Shown: positions 53,929 to 62,786, numbered from the stretch's first letter. The stretch: 64,000 bases of DNA from JAFAHD01 sp963772515 (GCA_963772515.1 CAVYXC010000005.1:283112-347111); one strand, 5' to 3'. Numbers and translations: made by a program. Notes: generated by a model from the sequence alone, not told the origin.

Positions 53929-54372
53929 TTAGTGGTGTAGAAGGCGAGTGACCCACGCGACCAACAACGCGAGCGCCGCGACCACCAGGCCGAGCATTAT
54001 CTCTTGCCGCGGCCCGGGCGCGACCGCCCCTGGTACGCCTTCTTCCGCATCCTGTCGATCGAGAGAGCCTTTTTGGGTCAAGAGCCACGCGTTGGCCGCT
54101 TGTTTGCGCTCCGGGGTGACGCGCTCGGAAAGCCATGTAACGATTTCGTCGTCGCTTGAGTGCCCGCCCACAGCAGCTGTGAAATCTCCCGGGCTGATGC
54201 CCCAGCGCTGCATCATCGCTCGATCCATCGGGCATGGATAGATGTAACCGTCCTGAGTCTTGTTCGCCTTGGCGCGCGCTTTGTCGAAAACGCGGGCCAG
54301 CCATAAGAAATCGCCCAGCGCTTCTCGGCCCCGTCGCGGGAACGTTTTTCCATCTCGAAAGTCGGTCGGCAT
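53929..54372 (-). CDS. DUF5069 domain protein with C-terminal membrane helix
   Basis: About 147 residues from ATG 54372. The DUF5069 part is seen in TDFRDGKTFPRRGREALGDF, LWLARVFDKARAKANKT, DGYIYPCPMDRAMMQRWGIS and DDEIVTWLSERVTP. A membrane helix follows at the end (EIMLGLVVAALALLVAWVTR). DUF5069 has no known function. A longer start at 54408 is possible. Three bases from the convergent ttuC stop. Confidence 0.8.
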   Translation of the reverse strand: MPTDFRDGKTFPRRGREALGDFLWLARVFDKARAKANKTQDGYIYPCPMDRAMMQRWGISPGDFTAAVGGHSSDDEIVTWLSERVTPERKQAANAWLLTQKGSLDRQDAEEGVPGAVAPGPRQEIMLGLVVAALALLVAWVTRLLHH

Positions 54373-54450
54373 TATACACCTGCGTTCAATCAAACGCAGG
54401 CCATTCACTGCTGCCCGAAGGAGAGCAGGTCATGAACCCGTCGAGTCCGA

Positions 54451-55020
54451 GTGACTCATGCCATACCGAGCGAACAGATCCGCGCCTACACCATCGGTGA
54501 GCTTCAACCATTGACGGAGCGGATCGTCCTCGCGGACTATGACCCGCAGTGGCCAACGCACTTTCACGCCGAGGCCCAAGCTGTGCGCGGGGTCCTCGGT
54601 GAGCGTGCTGTCATGATCGAACACGTCGGCTCGACTGCAGTGCCTGGGTTACCGGCAAAACCGATCATCGATATGCTCCTGGTCGTCGCGGACTCCGCGG
54701 ACGAACCGGCCTACGCTCCTGATCTTGAGAACGCCGGCTATGTGCTTCGCATCCGCGAGGCGGACTGGTACGAGCACCGGCTATTCAAGGGCCCGCGGAC
54801 GAATATCAACTTGCACGTCTTCTCCGTTAATTGTCCGGAAATCGGGCGTATGGTGACGTTCCGGGATTGGCTGCGTGAGAACGTCTCAGACCGCGAGCTC
54901 TATGCGAACGCAAAGCGCGCGTTGGCTCAACGAGAGTGGAAGTACGTTCAGAACTACGCGGACGCGAAGACCGCAGTCGTCGAGGAGATCATCGGTCGAG
55001 CCAAGAGTAGCGCATCATGA
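54451..55020 (+). CDS. GrpB / UPF0157 family protein
   Basis: A 189-residue nucleotidyltransferase-fold protein of the GrpB group: IVLADYDPQWPTHFHAEAQA, MIEHVGSTAVPGLPAKPIID, WYEHRLFKGPRTNINLHVFS and FRDWLRENVSDRELYANAKR. The family often appears as a stand-alone domain or fused to CoaE. GTG start at 54451. Substrate not known. Confidence 0.88.
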   Translation: MTHAIPSEQIRAYTIGELQPLTERIVLADYDPQWPTHFHAEAQAVRGVLGERAVMIEHVGSTAVPGLPAKPIIDMLLVVADSADEPAYAPDLENAGYVLRIREADWYEHRLFKGPRTNINLHVFSVNCPEIGRMVTFRDWLRENVSDRELYANAKRALAQREWKYVQNYADAKTAVVEEIIGRAKSSAS

Positions 55021-55057
55021 CGCCGAAAGTGTCCTTCTCTCTCACGAGGAGGATACC

Positions 55058-55711
55058 GTGAATCAAAGACACTGGACGATCCTTTGCGCCCTCGCCTGCA
55101 CGCTCGTCATCGTCTTGGGGACCTCCATCGCCCGGCCGGCAACGGCGCCCCCGCTCGCACCCTTGGTGCCTTCTCCCGTGCTGGTGGCGGCCTGGGCGCA
55201 CGTGACGTCCTATAACGGTACCTATTCGGGCGAGAATGAGCAGTCGGGCCACACCTCGCTCTCAGAGCGTTTCCACGGAAACGTGGTGCTCACGCGAATC
55301 CCGAATCCCAATCCAAATTCCCCGGTCATAAGTTTCACGGGAACCGGCGATACTGTCGCGACCGGCGTTGGCACCTGCGGAACCGGCTCAACCAACTCAG
55401 CCTCTCGCTTTTTGCTCACCGTAAACCTTGTGGCGCATATGTATGACCTTTCCCCCGAGCCGAACCCCGGCGCTTTACAATTGAGCGGCGGGCCTTCCGA
55501 TTGCCCCAAGCCCTTTTACAACGTCGTCCGCGTGGGAATATTTTTTGTAAGAGACGCGTTGCTGCCATCGCCCGCCGCCGGTATCTGCGGTACGAAAGAC
55601 GCGCAACACTCTATCGCTGGAGGAAGCGAAACCGATAAGTACAGCTGGAGCCTCGTACCCACGACGGACGACCACGAAAAGATATCCCTGCACTGCGCAA
55701 CCGTCAACTGA
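55058..55711 (+). CDS. Exported protein of unknown function
   Basis: A 217-residue exported protein from GTG 55058 with AGGAGG five bases upstream. Signal peptide HWTILCALACTLVIVLGTSI-A. Mature part is Gly/Ser/Thr rich and beta-like: HVTSYNGTYSGENEQSGHTS, FHGNVVLTRIPNPNPNSPVI, FTGTGDTVATGVGTCGTGST. Four Cys could form two disulfides. No family recognised. It follows the GrpB gene by 37 bases, overlapping in frame with nothing else of note. Confidence 0.72.
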   Translation: MNQRHWTILCALACTLVIVLGTSIARPATAPPLAPLVPSPVLVAAWAHVTSYNGTYSGENEQSGHTSLSERFHGNVVLTRIPNPNPNSPVISFTGTGDTVATGVGTCGTGSTNSASRFLLTVNLVAHMYDLSPEPNPGALQLSGGPSDCPKPFYNVVRVGIFFVRDALLPSPAAGICGTKDAQHSIAGGSETDKYSWSLVPTTDDHEKISLHCATVN

Positions 55712-55729
55712 CCGAACCGGCTTTCATAT

Positions 55730-56736
55730 CTAGCGGTCGACTTGGGCCATCTGTTTCTCGCCGTAGCGCGGGCCGGCTACCTTTTCGGGCGGCAGCGCAG
55801 CGTCAAGCACGGCCATGTCTGCAGCGGTGAGCGACACGGCCGCCGCTCCGACGTTTTCCTCTAAATAGCTGCGCCGCTTCGTTCCGGGGATCGGCACGAT
55901 ATCCGGTCCCTTGTGCAGCAGCCACGCGAGCGCGATCTGGCCGGGCGTCGCACCCTTTCGCTCTGCGAGCTCGCGGACCGCCACGCGGCCCGCATGTTCG
56001 CGTCGAAATTCGCACCTTGGTAGCGAGGATCGTTGCGGCGGAAATCGCCGTCGGGGTACTCCTCAGCGCGCTTGACAGAGCCCGTGAGAAAACCACGGCC
56101 GAGCGGCGCAAAGGGGACGAGCCCGATGCCCAGTTCGCGCAACAGCGGAATGATGCGCGGCTCGAGATTGCGCTCCCACAGCGAGTATTCGCTCTGTAGT
56201 GCGGAGATCGAGTGCACGGCGTGTGCGCGCCGGATCGTCCGCTCGCCGGCTTCCGATAGGCCGAGGAAACGCACCATGCCCTCGCGCACGAGCGCGGCCA
56301 TCGGACCGACCGTCGCTTCGATCGGAACCACCGGATCCACGCGATGCTGATAGAGGAGATCGATGCGATCGGTCGCGAGCCGGCGCAACGAACCTGCCAC
56401 TGCCTCCCTCACGTGCTCGGGCCGGCTGTCCATGCCGCTAATGCCTTGTTCGCCGAACTGGAAGCCGAACTTCGTCGCGATGATGACCTTGTCTCGGCGG
56501 CCCTGCAGTGCGCGAGCCAACAGCTCTTCGTTCGCATACGGTCCGTACGCTTCGGCAGTGTCGAACAGCGTCACACCCAGCTCGATGGCTCGGTGAATCG
56601 TCGCGATCGATTCGCGCTCGTCGCGGTCCTCGGCACTGCCGTAGGCCTGGCTCATGCCCATCAAGCCGAGGCCGATCGCCGAGACGGCGAGGCCTTGCGT
56701 GCCGAGGTTGCGTGTGCCTAACACAGGTCGCTCCAT
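55730..56736 (-). pseudogene. Aldo/keto reductase, C-terminal part in a shifted frame
   Basis: From ATG 56736 the frame encodes a standard NADPH-dependent aldo/keto reductase barrel with catalytic D59 and Y64 (LFDTAEAYGPYANEELLARA), K89 (IIATKFGFQ) and H131 (LLYQHRVDPV). After NFDANMR at about 55987 the frame leaves the family, and the last part continues one base off as VRELAERKGATPGQIALAWL, GPDIVPIPGTKRRSYLEENV (NADPH phosphate site) and ends at 55730. One missing base near 55987 explains it. Such enzymes reduce small aldehydes and ketones. The shift is more likely an assembly error than decay because both parts are well preserved. Confidence 0.85.
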
Positions 56737-56889
56737 TTCGCGCACGTCGTGCTGCCGTGAGCTGGCGACGCCCTGGTCGCGGGATGCGTCCTCACCTTTG
56801 TCGCCCTGGGCCACCTCGCACGCCAATTCTACACGTGGCAACGCGTGCAGCAACGACTCTCTTGAGCCGTGACACGAAGGCGGCGTCTT

Positions 56890-57681
56890 CTAGCCGGGTT
56901 GCATGCCGCCGCAGTGCATCGGAACTTCCCACGGCGGGGATTCACGGATGACGTTGTAATCGAAACAATCCGAATTCGTGGGGTCTTGATACGGAGCCAT
57001 CGGCATGGCGCCAACTACTGGACGTGGCGGCGCCGGCGTGTACGGGGAGAGCATCTTCTTGAACATTGCGGGAGTCACTCGATAGCTCTGCGCGATCTGC
57101 TCAACGATCGGGCGGTCCTGCGCCGCGAGATTGGCGGGCACTTGCGCCAGGAAAACCAGGTTCTTATACAATCCAAGGTAATCGGGCTGAAGCGAACATA
57201 TGATTCCCTCAAATTTCCAGGATTTTGCGCCAGCCGTCCAGCCTCCGAGGAGCTGAGAGCACATCGGAAGCTTCATTTGGGTCACGCTCGCGATGGTTAC
57301 TTGGGGTGCCGGTTGCCCTTGCTTCGCGGCGCCCTTCTGGAGGATCGTCGTGAATTTGTCGCTCAAACTCGCAGTGAACGGAAGCGCGAAGGCGACTTCC
57401 CCGCTGACGTTGCTCCCGGCGCTGGCGTTCTTCGCAACCACGAGAACTCCAAGGTTAACCCCTTCGCCGTTTGGGCCCGACACCCAGACAAACCCATTCG
57501 CCCCTTTCTTAAGCGTCCAGCCGCTGGGAATGCCCACCGACGCCGTCTTGTCGTCTGTCGTCACGGTTTTTAGTGTACTAGTTGAAGCGATGGCCGCGGA
57601 CGGCTGCGAAATCACTGCCGTGCAGATCAACAACCATGCGAGAGCAAACACCCGAACAACGGACTGGTCATAGGACCTCAC
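56890..57681 (-). CDS. Exported protein of unknown function
   Basis: A 263-residue exported protein. GTG 57681 is preferred (AAGGA nine bases upstream) and yields VRSYDQSVVRVFALAWLLIC as the signal peptide. The mature part starts SASTSTLKTVTTDDKTASVG, then GIPSGWTLKKGANGFVWVSG, a pattern seen in domains related to PsbP/DUF1795-type proteins ('SIPxGW'). The tail has four Cys (LPMCSQ, GIICSLQ, SDCFDY, MHCGGM). No firm family. Confidence 0.7.
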   Translation of the reverse strand: MRSYDQSVVRVFALAWLLICTAVISQPSAAIASTSTLKTVTTDDKTASVGIPSGWTLKKGANGFVWVSGPNGEGVNLGVLVVAKNASAGSNVSGEVAFALPFTASLSDKFTTILQKGAAKQGQPAPQVTIASVTQMKLPMCSQLLGGWTAGAKSWKFEGIICSLQPDYLGLYKNLVFLAQVPANLAAQDRPIVEQIAQSYRVTPAMFKKMLSPYTPAPPRPVVGAMPMAPYQDPTNSDCFDYNVIRESPPWEVPMHCGGMQPG

Positions 57682-57813
57682 AATAGGATTTCCTTTCGCT
57701 TCACTCGCTGCAGGGGACACTCTGTCTTCGTTCAGGGCATTACGGAAAGCCTAGACCAACCCTTCGCGCTGTTAACAGGAAATGGGAACCTCTCGAGTTG
57801 ATTCTCGCACAGA

Positions 57814-58581
57814 ATGTCGAAAACGAAGGCCGCATCAACGCTAAGTTCGGACCTCGGCCGTCATGTGTTTGGCGTGGCGGCTTTGGCCTTTGGTCTGTTC
57901 ATGCTGGCCTGGCGCGATTACAGCGTTCATCAGCTGCCCCACGTTTTGAACGCGCAAATTGGCCGGGTCCTTGTCTACGCTGCCGCCGCCGCCCAGATCG
58001 TCGGTGGCGCGGCGATTCTGTTCCTTCGGACCGCGAAGACGGGCGCACTCGTTCTTGGTGCGGTTTATCTCGTCTTCGCTTTGCTCTGCGTGCCAGGCAT
58101 CATCGCCGCACCACAGGTCTACAATAGCTGGGGCAACTTCTTCGAGCAGTTCTCTCTCGTGGCCGGAGCGGCGATCGTGTATGCGCGCCTGTCATCGACA
58201 TGGACGCCGGAAACACTCAAGCGGATCGGGACCATTCTCGTGGGAGTCTGTACCGCTTCCTTTACCTTCGAGCAGGCGGTCTATCTTGGCGCCACGGCCA
58301 GCCTGGTTCCGAAGTGGCTTCCCCCAGGGCAGATGTTTTGGGCGGTGACGACGACCGTCGCGTTCGCGCTCGCGGCCTTGGCTCTGCTTACGAATCGAGT
58401 GGCACTTCTCGCGACTCGCCTCCTTACAACGATGATCGTGATCTTTGGGGTACTCGTGTGGATACCGTTGCTTCTTTCGGCACCCCACGATCCTACAAAT
58501 TGGAGCGAAACTATCGAGACTTTCGCGATTGCGGGAGTAGCGTGGCTTCTGGCCGATCTTCTCGCGAGTAAATCGACTTAA
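57814..58581 (+). CDS. DoxX-like membrane protein
   Basis: A 255-residue protein with seven or eight helices: HVFGVAALAFGLFMLAWRDY, RVLVYAAAAAQIVGGAAILF, GALVLGAVYLVFALLCVPGI and later ones to the C-terminus. The first third resembles DoxX-family membrane proteins. No catalytic residue is apparent. The next gene starts 27 bases after the stop, so the phosphoesterase at 58608 is probably in the same operon. Confidence 0.72.
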   Translation: MSKTKAASTLSSDLGRHVFGVAALAFGLFMLAWRDYSVHQLPHVLNAQIGRVLVYAAAAAQIVGGAAILFLRTAKTGALVLGAVYLVFALLCVPGIIAAPQVYNSWGNFFEQFSLVAGAAIVYARLSSTWTPETLKRIGTILVGVCTASFTFEQAVYLGATASLVPKWLPPGQMFWAVTTTVAFALAALALLTNRVALLATRLLTTMIVIFGVLVWIPLLLSAPHDPTNWSETIETFAIAGVAWLLADLLASKST

Positions 58582-58607
58582 TGACGTCTGCTAATAAGGA
58601 GAGTGGC

Positions 58608-59780
58608 ATGCGCATATCTGAAAATATCGCACGTGTGGCCATTTCATCATGTCTGTCACTTCTGCTAGGCTTGATGCTTAGAGCCGCCGCCGACGCGGCT
58701 AGCGCGCCCGCTCTCCCAGCGATCCACCACGTCTTCATCATCATGCTCGAGAACGAGGACAACGACGTCTCCTTCGGACCCTCATCGCCGGCGCCGTACC
58801 TCTCGCAGACGCTCGTCGCGAAGGGCGCGTACATCCAAAACTACTTCGGTATCGGGCATGTCAGCCTCGACAACTACATCGCCCTGATCAGCGGTCAGGC
58901 GCCGAATCCCGTGACACAGCGCGACTGCCAGCAATACGTCGAATTCGTGAGCAGCGGCGTCGCTTCAGACGGCCAAGCCGTGGGGCAAGGCTGCGTCTAT
59001 CCGGCATCGGTCCACAATATCGCCGACGAGCTTGCCGCCAGGGGACTAACCTGGCGATCCTACAACGAAGACATGGGGAACGATCCAGCTCGCGAGAGCG
59101 CCACCTGCGGACACCCGACACTTGGATCTCCGGACAACACGCAAAAGGCTCAAGCGCCGTCGGCCGCGGCACCGCAAGGCGATCAGTACGCGACGCGCCA
59201 CAATCCGTTCATGTATTTCCATTCGGTGATCGACGCATCGGACTGCGCGACGCACGTCGTCAACTTCCGCGAACTACCGCGTGATCTCGCCGCGTACGAA
59301 ACCACTGCGAATCTCACGTTCATCACCCCGAATCTGTGCGACGACGGGCATGACTCGCCGTGCGTGACGCGCCAGCCAGGCGGCCTGGCATCCGCGAATG
59401 CGTGGCTGTCGCTGTGGGTCCCGATGATCCTGGCCTCGCCTGCGTACACCCGCGATGGTCTGTTGTTGGTCCTGTTCGATGAGAGCGAGGTCGAGGGGAA
59501 GATCGTCAATGGTCAGCTGGTGTTAACCGGCGACGCGACCGCGTGCTGTGGTGAGCAGAGCGGCCCGAACACCAATCTTGCCGGGCAGATCGGACCAGGC
59601 GGCGGCCACATCGGCGCGGTTGCCTTGTCACCATTCATCAAAGCGGGCACGGTATCGCGGGAACCATACAACCATTACTCGACGCTCAAGACGATTGAAG
59701 ACATCTTCGGGCTCCCCCATCTCGGTTACTCAGGCGCGAGCGGACTCGCAGCATTCGGCAACGACGTTTTCAACCAATAA
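58608..59780 (+). CDS. Exported phosphoesterase (PF04185 type), shorter paralogue
   Basis: A 390-residue exported enzyme related to the one at 19406. ATG 58608 has AAGGAG six bases upstream. Signal peptide ENIARVAISSCLSLLLGLML. Landmarks: HHVFIIMLENEDNDVSFGPS (metal-binding E-N), NYFGIGHVSLDNYIALISGQ, LTFITPNLCDDGHDSPCVTR (metal D-x-H), LLLVLFDESEVEG and GGHIGAVALSPFIKAGTVSR. Four or more Cys suggest disulfides. Likely an acid phosphatase or phosphodiesterase. Co-transcribed with a DoxX-like membrane protein. Confidence 0.88.
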   Translation: MRISENIARVAISSCLSLLLGLMLRAAADAASAPALPAIHHVFIIMLENEDNDVSFGPSSPAPYLSQTLVAKGAYIQNYFGIGHVSLDNYIALISGQAPNPVTQRDCQQYVEFVSSGVASDGQAVGQGCVYPASVHNIADELAARGLTWRSYNEDMGNDPARESATCGHPTLGSPDNTQKAQAPSAAAPQGDQYATRHNPFMYFHSVIDASDCATHVVNFRELPRDLAAYETTANLTFITPNLCDDGHDSPCVTRQPGGLASANAWLSLWVPMILASPAYTRDGLLLVLFDESEVEGKIVNGQLVLTGDATACCGEQSGPNTNLAGQIGPGGGHIGAVALSPFIKAGTVSREPYNHYSTLKTIEDIFGLPHLGYSGASGLAAFGNDVFNQ

Positions 59781-59845
59781 CGCAATTCCACGACCGAAAC
59801 GGCCGTTACATCTTAGACCATCCTGCAGGTACCCCGGCGGAAACG

Positions 59846-59943
59846 CAACGCTCTTGCGGCCCGACGGCAGGGTATTAGGTAGCAACTGCCACATCGGGAC
59901 GGCTCGCTTGGGAAGCCTTCGCCGGGTAAGCGCGAAGGCGTTG
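59846..59943 (+). promoter_or_regulatory. Possible structured RNA leader of the DUF1254/DUF1214 gene
   Basis: The 201 bp between the phosphoesterase and the next gene folds readily by eye: 59846-59851 with 59938-59943 (caacgc/gcgttg) closes the region; inside are 59860-59864 with 59894-59898 (cccga/tcggg) enclosing 59866-59870 with 59886-59890 (ggcag/ctgcc), and 59915-59922 with 59932-59939 (gccttcgc/gcgaaggc). The last stem shares bases with the closing stem, so the two could be alternatives. It ends about 39 bases before the ATG at 59982. It does not match any riboswitch class I recognise. Could be a leader or sRNA; not proven. Confidence 0.35.
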
Positions 59944-59981
59944 AAATTCTTGACAACACCTCACCAAAGGAGCAAATAAGG

Positions 59982-61421
59982 ATGTACGGGTCTAAGAACC
60001 TTCGAGGCGATATCACCTTCAACGCAATCGGCATGTTCCTATTATTGTGGGCCGTGCCAATGACCTCAAATGCTGCGATGACTCAAGCGGCGGCGAACAA
60101 AGCGGCGATCGACGCCTATACCTACGGCTTTTCCATCGTTCTTATGGACGTCACCAGAGAACAAGCCACGAACGTGGCCAGCCCGACGATTGCGAACGCA
60201 GCGCCCGTCGGTCAGTTCTCGAACATCCCAGGGTTTCCGCCACCTGAAAACCACTCCGTCGTGGCGCCGAACGCCGATACGCTTTATTCTGCGGCGTGGG
60301 TCGATCTGTCACAACAGCCAATGGTCCTCCATGTCCCCGATTACAAAGGCCGCTACTTCCTCATGCCGATGCTTGACATGTGGACCAACGTCTTTCAATC
60401 GCCGGGCAGCCGGACCGGATATGGGAAGGGCGGAGATTTCGCGATCGTAGGGCCGGGCTGGAGCGGCACGCTACCCTCAGGCCTCACGAAAATCCAAGCG
60501 CCAACCTCCACGATCTGGATTATCGGGCGAAGCGCGTGCTATGGCCCTAGCGACTATGCAAACGTCAATAAGCTGCAGGCGCAGCTCTCGCTGACGCCGC
60601 TTTCACAATGGGGCAAGACATATGTGCCGCCGACAAACGGATCTGTAAGCTCTTCCATCGATATGAAGACATCGGCGCCGCAACAAATCGCCGCCATGGA
60701 TGCCCAAACATACTTCAGTAGACTCGCGGCGCTCATGGGCAAGTATGGCCAGCCTGCCGCAGATGCACCGATGGTGGCGGAGCTCGCCACGCTTGGCATC
60801 GTCCCGGGCAAACCGTTCGACATAACCAAAGTTGACCCGACAGTAGCGGCGGCTTTGGAAGCCGCAGTTAAGAACGGCCAGAAAAACATCGAGGCCGACG
60901 GGACGCCAAGTGCCATCGGTGCCCGCGTCGCTAACGGCTGGGTGATCTCCACGGGCGGCGGCTCATATGGCACTCACTACCTGCGACGCGCATACTATTC
61001 GCTCTTTGGTCTCGGCGCGAATATTCCTGAAGACGCCGTTTACCCGATCGGCAAAGTCGACGCTACCGGCAAGGCGATGTCCGGCGCCTACGATTACGTT
61101 ATCCATTTCGCAAAGGGCATGACGCCACCGGTTGACGGCTTCTGGTCGTTGACAATGTACGAAGGACTCGGATATTTCTTTCCAAATTCCCTCAACCGGT
61201 ACAAACTTGGCAGCTTGAGCGAACCAAAGCTTGATCTGAATCCGGACGGGTCCGTCGACATCTACATCTCTCACGCACAACCACAAGCTCACGCGAATAA
61301 CTGGCTGCCCGCCCCGGCCGGCGCATTCTACATGGACTTCCGCTTGTATTGGCCAAAGACGACATCCCCGTCGGTGATCGACGGAACGTGGAACCCGCCC
61401 GCGGTGACGCAGGCCAAATAA
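59982..61421 (+). CDS. Exported DUF1254/DUF1214 protein
   Basis: A 479-residue exported protein. Signal-like hydrophobic start (FNAIGMFLLLWAVPMTSNAA), then a DUF1254 domain (AYTYGFSIVLMDVTREQATN, VVAPNADTLYSAAWVDLSQQ, GRYFLMPMLDMWTNVFQSPG) and a DUF1214 domain at the end (YVIHFAKGMTPPVDGFWSLT, GYFFPNSLNRYKLGSLSEPK, NWLPAPAGAFYMDFRLYWPK). These paired domains are widespread exported proteins of unknown role. AAAGGAG stands upstream of the ATG. Ends at a good terminator. Confidence 0.9.
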   Translation: MYGSKNLRGDITFNAIGMFLLLWAVPMTSNAAMTQAAANKAAIDAYTYGFSIVLMDVTREQATNVASPTIANAAPVGQFSNIPGFPPPENHSVVAPNADTLYSAAWVDLSQQPMVLHVPDYKGRYFLMPMLDMWTNVFQSPGSRTGYGKGGDFAIVGPGWSGTLPSGLTKIQAPTSTIWIIGRSACYGPSDYANVNKLQAQLSLTPLSQWGKTYVPPTNGSVSSSIDMKTSAPQQIAAMDAQTYFSRLAALMGKYGQPAADAPMVAELATLGIVPGKPFDITKVDPTVAAALEAAVKNGQKNIEADGTPSAIGARVANGWVISTGGGSYGTHYLRRAYYSLFGLGANIPEDAVYPIGKVDATGKAMSGAYDYVIHFAKGMTPPVDGFWSLTMYEGLGYFFPNSLNRYKLGSLSEPKLDLNPDGSVDIYISHAQPQAHANNWLPAPAGAFYMDFRLYWPKTTSPSVIDGTWNPPAVTQAK

Positions 61422-61462
61422 CTAGCAAGAGCTCGCGACGTCGCAAAGAGGTTGATTCACCA

Positions 61463-61490
61463 AGGGCTGCCATCGGGCGGCCCTCTTTTT
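61463..61490 (+). terminator. Intrinsic terminator of the DUF1254/DUF1214 gene
   Basis: A 9-bp stem (61463-61471 with 61476-61484, one G-T wobble), a four-base loop and a following cttttt run. It lies 41 bases after the stop codon. Nothing else is seen up to the next gene at 61660 apart from a purine-rich ribosome site. Confidence 0.75.
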
Positions 61491-61659
61491 CTCGCCAGCC
61501 GACTTGCGCCGAGGTGTTCCCAAAAATTGACGCCAGGAAATCGGCACGTCCGGTCTATTGCTCTGCCCAGCGTTGTCGACCGCGGATGAGTTTCATCGAC
61601 GCCTCGGCGCAGTAACTTTGCTCCGGCGGTCGAACTCACGCGACCGTGGGAGGGCTTTA

Positions 61660-62253
61660 ATGTCGCTCGAACTTGCCAATGTGCTCGCGTCCATGTTCAC
61701 CGCCTTGGTCATCGCGGCCACCGCCATCGCTGCGCTGGGCCAGCTGCGCCACATGCGGATGGGCAATCAGATCACGGCGTTGCTCGCGCTGCAGAGCGAA
61801 TTCGACACGCAGGAGTTCCGCGACGCGGAGGTGCTGGTTCGTCAGGACCTCGCGAGGATGGTCGAGGACGAGTCCTTCTGCACCTTCCTGGTGACGTATT
61901 CTCGGAACAGGGAGGCGGTCGCGATTCAAAAGGATTACCTCCAACTACGTCAAGCCGCGAACCTCGTCGCGAACACGTATGAGAATCTCGGCGCATTGGT
62001 CAAGAACGGTATCATCGACCGGCGCCTTTTCCTCGACATCTATTCCTGGATCGTCGCCGGGAGCTGGGGGCAGCTCGAAGGATTCACAGCGATCGGCCGC
62101 GCCGCCAGCGGCACGGATTCGATATTTGAGAACTTCGAGTACATCGCCGCGATATCGCGCGAATGGCTGAAGACGAACCCGATAACCTATCCTGCGAACC
62201 AGGCACGTCTCAACGCTCGGCTTCCAAAGGCTGCCGAAAAGCTGTTCGAATAG
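61660..62253 (+). CDS. DUF4760-like membrane-anchored protein, copy 3
   Basis: A 197-residue protein from ATG 61660 (GGAGG seven bases upstream). N-terminal helix LASMFTALVIAATAIAALGQ, then QLRHMRMGNQITALLALQSE, FRDAEVLVRQDLARMVEDES, NLVANTYENLGALVKNGIID and SIFENFEYIAAISREWLKTN-P. It is closest to copy 2. The three copies vary in the middle but keep the QLRHxR turn after the helix and the ENFEYxAA segment or its equivalent. Likely the same cellular role, unknown. Confidence 0.78.
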   Translation: MSLELANVLASMFTALVIAATAIAALGQLRHMRMGNQITALLALQSEFDTQEFRDAEVLVRQDLARMVEDESFCTFLVTYSRNREAVAIQKDYLQLRQAANLVANTYENLGALVKNGIIDRRLFLDIYSWIVAGSWGQLEGFTAIGRAASGTDSIFENFEYIAAISREWLKTNPITYPANQARLNARLPKAAEKLFE

Positions 62254-62409
62254 GGCGCATTCGCAGTAATTTGCACGATTATGTTTGCGCAACGATTTTG
62301 TCAAGCGCATAGAGGTCGAAATCGTGGACACACGCGGCCAGTACCGAGTAAGATTCGTCGACAGTGGCCTCAAGTGAGGCGTTCAGGCTGGACGGCAATC
62401 GTGGCGCTA

Positions 62410-62493
62410 TCACTCTTGGTAGCGGCAAGTGCCGGCCTCCAGTTCCTTGAGAATCGCGACGATCTGAGATTCGGTGAAGCGGCTCTTACGCAC
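62410..62493 (-). mobile_element. Fragment of an IS3-family transposase OrfA
   Basis: The - strand from GTG 62493 reads RKSRFTESQIVAILKELEAG, the well-known N-terminal helix-turn-helix start of IS3-type OrfA proteins, with an AAGGAG box upstream. It then breaks down (GTCRYQE, stop at 62410), so only about 22 recognisable residues remain. OrfB and the rest of the element are gone. Confidence 0.8.
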
Positions 62494-62664
62494 GTGAGTC
62501 TCCTTGCAGGGCTTTACGCCCGAGAACTCACAGTTTCCGCCTGTCCGAAATTACCACCTCAGGTCAATGGTTGCCAGGCGACCGGACGTTTGTGCACCGG
62601 TCATACCGGATGGGGGACTTCGGTAATTCCACCGGAGAAATGCCTCGAATACCAGGACCCTGAC

Positions 62665-62772
62665 TGACACCGGACGTTTCAACAACCGGGTAGTAGCGCC
62701 AGGTGGGGGTGGCTGATTTTGGTGGAACTATCCTTCCGTTCATCATGGAGCCATGGTAAACGTCCGGTTTCA
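62665..62772. repeat. 108-bp element bounded by 15-bp inverted repeats
   Basis: Arms 62665-62679 and 62758-62772 match as inverted repeats at 14 of 15 bases. A further direct copy of accggacgttt stands at 62581-62591. No open frame of note inside. It may be the end of the IS remnant, a miniature element or a leftover of two insertions. Confidence 0.5.
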
Positions 62773-62786
62773 GCTAAGCGAGGCCC

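Larger units (their letters stand above)
62254..62786. other. 533-bp stretch without an intact gene
   Basis: Holds the IS3 transposase fragment at 62410-62493 and an inverted-repeat element at 62665-62772. A 128-codon + strand frame at 62281-62667 has no protein-like composition and runs through both, so I do not call it. Confidence 0.7.

Noticed and set aside
59950..59955. ttgaca, a perfect -35 box
   Set aside because: A -10 box at the right distance would fall in the ribosome binding site of the gene at 59982; none is seen.
62281..62667. 128-codon + strand frame
   Set aside because: Runs over the antisense IS3 fragment, has no ribosome site and no protein-like pattern.
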